A stretch of 64,000 bases of DNA, from positions 28,501-92,500 of the forward strand of contig JAOTOL010001080.1 of NCBI GenBank assembly GCA_034440575.1. Direction: 5' to 3'. The DNA comes from Imbricaverruca yamaguchii. Taxonomy: Eukaryota > Arthropoda > Thecostraca > Neoverrucidae. Shown in pieces: positions 58,701-64,000 of the stretch. The position numbers and the translations under genes are program-made. The first letter of the stretch is position 1. The number at the start of each line of letters is the position of its first letter. The notes below the pieces were generated by a model. The model worked only from the letters and a program-made list of their open reading frames with translations. It was not told where the DNA came from and did not search any database.

Positions 58701-61416
58701 GGGTCATTCCACGTCAAATCGCACAAGAAATTCCCCGACCCCCTCCGATTTTGATGAAAATTAGTACACCTGTAGTACCAAGTAAAAGAACACATCACGC
58801 CAACTTTTAGCCCAGAGTGACCTCTGAGGTCAGATCTAGAGGTCATCCTAGGTCACGATTTTTTACCGACTTGATATCAATAAATTGCAAATATCTCATG
58901 TGTTATTTAACTTAGCGAAATTAAATTGGTGTCAAAGTGCTCAGAAGCCCCGGGCCATTCAGAAATATGGCAAAAGGTGCACGTGACCTCACCGTGACCT
59001 TTGACCTAACCAGGTCAAAGTATGCAAATATATTTGTATATATGTTTGCCTGCCCCTAATTCGACGAAACGGTGCTACATTAATGGTCGTGATATTATCT
59101 AAGAACCTGCAAAAAAGAAAGGCGGAGACTTGAAAACTTTTTGAGATATCGGCCTTTGAGTATTGTCATAGGACCAAATGCATGCATGCCCCGAGGCTAT
59201 TTACCATATTATCGATGATAACTCTGGTTACCTTCGTCCGATTATCGTCAAATTTGTTGCGCATGTCATCGGTGGCAATCTGAACTATTTTCCAGATTTT
59301 CAGGTTGACATGACCTCACATGAACTAACATGACCTTGGGAAGTTTGTATTGCTGTGCGATCATTTTGCGAGCAGCTGGAAATACTTGTGAAGCATGATT
59401 TTGTCGCCCGTGCCCAAGGCAATTATCTGAAAGGCCTAAAGGAAACACTAGCTCCTGCAGAAGTAATTGTTATTGGAGATTTTTCCGAAAACTACGCTAT
59501 GGTTACACAGGATGAGGTACAGTCCCATCACTGGAACAAACTGCAGGTGACAATCCATCCGTTTGTGGCTTATTGGCGAAACAACGCAGGGGACCTCAAA
59601 CATTTTACTTACTCTGCCATTTCCGACTGCCTGACGCATGATACTGTTGCTGCCCACCTGTTTCAAGGAAAACTCATTGAGCGCCTGGAAGCAGAATTAG
59701 GCCAGCGCCCCAAGAAGATATTTTATTTTTCAGATGGGGCTGCCTCGCAATACAAAAATTGTAAGAATTTCCTAAATTTGGCAGAGCATTCCGTCGACTT
59801 TGGAATAGACGCAGAGTGGCATTTCTTCGCAACCGCTCACGGAAAGGGACCGTGTGATGGCATTGGTGGGACGTTGAAAAGGTTAGCTAAAAAGGGAAGT
59901 CTGCAAGGAACTCTGATTGAGATCCCGGACCAGTTTTATCAGTTTGTTAAAAACCATGCCACCGGCACGTGCGTGGAGTATTTTCCCAAAACCGGGTGGG
60001 TCAAAGAAACCAAAGCGTTGAATGACAGATTCGCAGCTGCTCGCACAATACCGGGAACAAGGAATGTCCATCGTGTTACTCCGTCTCCACGTAATGGTAT
60101 GGTGGTTGTGAGATGGTTTTCCGGCAGCGAGACGTGTGTGGCGTGTGGCGAAAAAGGTTGGTAGTTCTTCGTGAATATACGGTACTGCTGTTCAACTTGT
60201 TTTATGGTCGCGGCTATTTGCATATCAGAAACATTTACTGGCCCTCCCGATAAAATGTTAGTACGAAATGCACGTGAGCTGAAACAATATATTCAGGCTA
60301 TAAAAACCGAGGAAACATATTTGTTTGCGAATAACATTTGCCAAAATAAAGATAGAAATATAATTTTGTTACAATTATATTTTCCTCGTCAGGCCGCGTT
60401 GATTGATGTATCACATGACTTAGCTAGCTGAACATTTGATCCTGACCCCAGTTTACCTCCAGGTCACCCTAAACCGAGGTCAAGTGATGACCTAGCTTGA
60501 TCATACTATACATCATGATTGACCAGAGGATCTTGATGGCATTAAAATTATTTCTCTATCTTGATTCTATATAAAGTTATTGACGAAAGTGTGACATGAC
60601 CTCATAGTGACCTCACGTGACCTTGCAGAGGACACTTGTTCAAAATAAAACTTGGCTCGTTTGGAGTAGCCTAACCTAAAACTAGGTAATATAGCCTGTA
60701 CGAGCCAAATTCAGCGTTTTTTGTTCAGGGAAATATTTTTGTTTCCCTGTTGGCTTGTAATGGAGAGGTCACTGCCAGGTCATATGAGGTCAGGTCAACT
60801 TGAAAATCTGGAAAATAGTCCAGCTTGCCATCGATGATATGCCCACCAAATTTGACGATAATCGGACCAAGGAAACCAGAGTTATCATCGATGATATGGT
60901 AAATAGCATCGGGGCATGCTTCGATTTGGTCCTATGACAATACCTACTCAAAGGCCGATATCTCAAAAAGTTTTAGAGTCTCCGCCTTTCTTTTTTGCAC
61001 GTTCTTAGATAATATCAGGACCATTAATTCAGCCACGTTTAGTCGAATTAGGGGCAGGCAAACATATATAAAAATGCATTTTTATACTTTGACCTCGTTA
61101 GGTCAAGGGTCACGGAGAGGTCATGTGCAACTTTTGCCATATTTCTGAATGGCCAAGGGATTCTGCGCACTTTAACACCAATGTCGTTCCGCTAAGTTAA
61201 TTAACATCTAATATATATGCATTTGATTGTTGTCAAGTTGGTAAAAATAGGCGACCTAGAATGACCTCTAAATCTGGCCCCAGAGGTCACCCAGGGCTGA
61301 AAGTTGGCGTGTGAGGTTCGTTCACTTGGCACTACAGGTGTATCAATTTTCATAAAAGTCGGAGGGGGTCGGGTTCAAAATAGCCAATTCTTGTGCGATT
61401 TGACGTGGAATGCCCC
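58701..61416 (+). mobile_element. DNA transposon with ~620-bp terminal inverted repeats
   Basis: The left arm 58701-59316 begins GGGTCATTCCACGTCAAATC and pairs with the right arm from about 60785 to 61416. The TSD ATAT (58697-58700 and 61417-61420) is confirmed by the interrupted SINE. The arms contain several TGACCT-rich words and are clearly but imperfectly matched, more diverged than those of the 26.7-kb element. One transposase fragment lies between them. Confidence 0.9.
59334..60164 (+). pseudogene. uncharacterised transposase, N-terminal part missing
   Basis: Open from just after a stop at 59331-59333 at the inner edge of the left arm, ending at 60164. Counting from 59355: VIGDFSENYAM (Asp42), FSDGAASQYKNCKNF (Asp127), FATAHGKGPCDGIGGTLKR (Asp168), and a final CVACGEKGW. 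The three spaced Asp residues in GDFxEN, SDGAASQYKN and PCDGxGG settings fit a DDE/RNase H-fold transposase. I recall close text in uncharacterised proteins of many invertebrates. The lack of an N-terminal region suggests an internal deletion, although an upstream exon cannot be excluded. The C-terminal half has no stop or shift. Confidence 0.78.
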
Positions 61417-61455
61417 ATATGACCTACCAGCTGAATGTGTCGTAAAAGAACCCAG

Positions 61456-61806
61456 GGTTATTCTTCTGCGCCCATGACTGTTGGTCCAGTCTCAGGCTGT
61501 TGCTGATGCCTTGGCTTTCTACAGAGGTTGATCCATAAATTTGTGTGAGGGCAGGGTGCCTTTTGGTATCTTTAGGCTGAAATCAGTTGACTGGGGAGGG
61601 GGTGCACTGAAGCCTTCTAGAGAAGTGCCGATGCTCATGAGAATGGCACCACTTATCCATGGGTTTGCTTAATCCATCCTTTTTCAACTACAGTGATGCA
61701 CTGTGATTTGTCTCTGTGTATGCAAGCAAAATTCCAAAATGCATACATATGTGCATACCCGAATATATACATGCATACATACATGCATGCATGTGTATAC
61801 CCGTAG
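61456..61806. other. unassigned, with part of a fold-back arm
   Basis: 61695-61750 (GTGATTTGTCTCTGTGTATG) resembles the right arm of the fold-back that follows. Nothing else recognised. Confidence 0.4.
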
Positions 61807-62242
61807 GTATGAAGTAGACAGATGACCTTAGTTGATATCATATGGCATTTGGGGTTATGCTAAGACACACAAACACGAGTCACAGAGCAACACTGTGGTC
61901 TCTTTGAGGATGATCTAAGTGAAGCAGAATAGTTTGTGCATTAAAAGAAGTAGGCAAACACACAAATAAGCCCTAAATTACATACACATGCACACTCACA
62001 CATGCTTGTATATATACGTATGCATGCTTATATATATGTATGTATATGTGTGTATGCATGTGTGTGCAGGTGTATGTGATTTACGGCTTATTGTTTATTC
62101 GCCTATTTTTTTAAATCCACAAACTATTCTTCACTTAGATCACCCTCAGAGACCAGTGTTTCCCTGTGATTCGTCTCTGTGTGTCTTAGCATAATCCGAA
62201 ATGCTGTATGATGTCAACTAAGGTCACCTATCTTCTACATAC
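61807..62242. repeat. fold-back (hairpin) element, ~185-bp arms
   Basis: The arm 61807-61995 (ATGACCTTAGTTGATATCAT ...) pairs with 62062-62242 inverted (... ATGATGTCAACTAAGGTCAC). The centre is rich in TATATA and ATGCATG. No coding capacity. A non-autonomous hairpin MITE is the simplest reading. Confidence 0.85.
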
Positions 62243-62306
62243 TCATGGGCAGGATAATTATAGTGTTTCATACGTTCATCTCCCTTTCCAAAAAAAAGTT
62301 TTTCTT

Positions 62307-62640
62307 CCGACTTTCGGCAAGCGATGCAATCAGCATCCATGCTGTGCTAACCAAAGGTGGAAGTAGTTTACATGGAAGAATGTTGATGTCTATATGTTCG
62401 ATATTATGTCCATATCCGCTATCCTATTGTATATTTATTTTCACAATCCCTCGTGTCAAACTGAATAATGCTGCGTATTGTGTCTTCTTGACATTGCGAC
62501 CTAACTTATACAGCTGAACCGTGCCCGGCAGGTGTGCAGCCCGTATGCGCTATACGGTGTCCGCGACTGCTGTCACGTGGTTTGCGGCTGCAGGATCATT
62601 GGCACAGTCATATGATGCCAGCTTCAGTGAACGCATGTCA
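62307..62640 (+). repeat. ~335-bp block, copy 1
   Basis: Direct copy of 63340-63675 at about 1,035 bp distance. Shared words include GCGATGCAATCAGCATCCAT and GTGCCCGGCAGGTGTGCAGC. Confidence 0.85.
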
Positions 62641-63339
62641 TACAGTCATATTGGCAGTGATAGGAAATCACGTAGCTGCACCAGCAATGCGCTGACATCC
62701 TACAAGCGAATCGTCGCAGGGCGTACGCTTAACGTTCGCACGGTCAGTTAGCCAACATGATGCGGATGCATCGTCACTGATGGTGTGTCAAAAGGTCGGC
62801 AGTGCCAAAAAGCGTCTTCTGACGCGGCGTCGATGAGAGCGAGCCCTGGGACTGAATCGATTGGATCACACGTCGCACGGCTGATGTCTCCGTGATCGCA
62901 CGCCACCTGACGGAAGCGTTGTGGAACACCATCGCAATGCCAGTGACTGGAGTACGTTGTACGGTTGCAACATTAGTGAGCGAACGAGGACGCTGTACCC
63001 GCAGCGTCAGTAGATGTCTAAACCGTAGCGTCAGAATCCATCGTCATGTACTCGAAGCGTTATTGAGTGCAAGTCCCATTGATGGTGGCATCAGGGAGAT
63101 GCGCTGTAAGGTCCTAGCATTGTGGAACATGACCATGTGGCTGATAGCAATCGACCCGTCATGTCGCAACAAACACGGTGAACATGATCGCACGTGCTGA
63201 GCTAGGGTTACCTGTGGCGTGAAATACAGTAGTATTTTCGTCTACCACAGATCACACGCATTGCGAAATGAAATGGTTACCTTGGCAATGTATTTGATTT
63301 GATTTGTTCGTGATGTGCCGTACCTGTGGACAATTTATT
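62641..63339 (+). other. unassigned spacer between repeat copies
   Basis: GC-moderate, with an open frame at 62892-63200 but no recognised domain. Confidence 0.35.
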
Positions 63340-63672
63340 CCGGCTTTCGGCAGCGATGCAATCAGCATCCATGTTGTGCTATCCAGAGAGTGATCTAGTT
63401 GACATGGAACAATGTTGGTGTCCATATGCTCGATATTATGTCCATATCCGCTGTTCCATTATATATTTATTTCCACCACCCATCGTGTCAAGCTGAATAA
63501 TACTGTGTGTTGTGTCTTTTTCTTGACTTTGTGACCTAGCTTATACAGCTGAACAGTGCCCGGCAGGTGTGCAGCCCGTGCGCACTATGCGGTGTCCGCG
63601 TCTGCCGTCACACGGCATGCGACTGCAGGAACATTTGGCACAGTCATATGATGCCAGCTTCGGTGATCACAT

Positions 63673-63675
<3 letters not shown>
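63340..63675 (+). repeat. ~335-bp block, copy 2, ending in (TA)n
   Basis: Direct copy of 62307-62640 with scattered differences. It runs into a (TA)n tract (about 63676-63721) where copy 1 has ordinary sequence. Confidence 0.85.
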
Positions 63676-63723
<48 letters not shown>

Positions 63724-64000
63724 TAGTTATGATGGAATGTTGCCGTAGCCGTGAAGCGACTAGAGCATTTCGCCGTATGTGTGCGTATAACGTGTACCGA
63801 ATATTAGTGTGTTGCACTTCACGATACCCTGCTGTTCACACCAACCTGTTATGCTTCGGGTTGCTATTTATTTAACAATACATGCCCTCCACGTGCAGTG
63901 GCTATTACGTCTGGGTCATAGATATTTACAAAGAAAGGATAGATTTGTGGTCAACAGTGGGAGCAGATGCACAACAAACATTCGTACACCAGCATAATAC

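Larger units (their letters stand above)
58655..61455 (+). mobile_element. tRNA SINE tail interrupted by a DNA transposon
   Basis: Left of the transposon: TGACAAGTCGGTGGTGCTATAT (ends 58700). Right: ATATGACCTACCAGCTGAAT then GTGTCGTAAAAGAACCC (61417-61449). Joined at ATAT this gives the SINE core and tail order GCTATATGACC ... GAATCCGTCGTAAAAGAACC seen at 43067-43120. The head is too diverged to call. Confidence 0.65.

Overview
This window is invertebrate metazoan DNA, most likely arthropod and perhaps a chelicerate such as a tick. That placement is an inference from repeat types: CR1-like and jockey/I-like non-LTR retrotransposons, tRNA-headed SINEs, hAT and TTAA-target DNA elements, (TA)n runs, and short CCTAA-type strings. 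There is no bacterial gene organisation, no rRNA and no CRISPR. I cannot name the species. Almost all recognisable coding sequence belongs to transposable elements, nearly all broken. The one candidate for ordinary gene sequence is a set of exon-like pieces on the minus strand at 22.9-24.3 kb.

Layout. 0.6-4.4 kb: a GC-rich tandem repeat, a SINE with target-site duplication (TSD), and two CR1-like copies. 6.45-16.37 kb: one TTAA-flanked element (reverse orientation) split by two later insertions, a hAT-like element (6621-10798, 8-bp TSD) and a transposase-bearing element (11488-16250). Each of these carries further insertions, including CR1 copies. 17.15-19.36 kb: a second TTAA-flanked MITE and an internally deleted hAT with an 8-bp TSD. 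21.4-25.8 kb: an Ala/Pro/Ser-rich ORF, exon-like pieces, a jockey/I-like RNase H fragment and three of five ultra-short insertions. 26.0-32.2 kb: a roughly 150-bp satellite interrupted by a SINE, a MITE and a 3.9-kb DNA transposon with inverted repeats of about 610 bp and a nearly intact transposase. 34-35 kb: (TA)n and a fold-back structure. 37.0-42.4 kb: a 5.4-kb structure bounded by inverted repeats of about 1.15-1.2 kb. 43.4-44.9 kb: a decayed transposase of the same family. 45.4-47.7 kb: several TTAA-bounded modules in tandem. 48.1-49.5, 54.6-55.3 and 55.7-57.1 kb: three non-LTR fragments. 57.6-58.2 kb: a minisatellite. 58.7-61.4 kb: a second type of long-inverted-repeat transposon, inserted into a SINE with an ATAT TSD. 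61.7-64 kb: a fold-back repeat and a duplicated 335-bp block.

The most interesting signals are (1) four separate loci encoding related, poorly described transposases, two of them in elements with inverted repeats of 600 bp or more; (2) five insertions of only about 38-60 bp that match the 3' end of a jockey/I-like element, four of them with clear 11-16 bp TSDs; (3) a six-element nested stack whose order of insertion can be read from TSDs and from an intact paralogue; and (4) SINEs with unrelated tRNA heads but one shared core. A 128-bp homopolymer block at 10965-11092 looks like a sequencing artefact.
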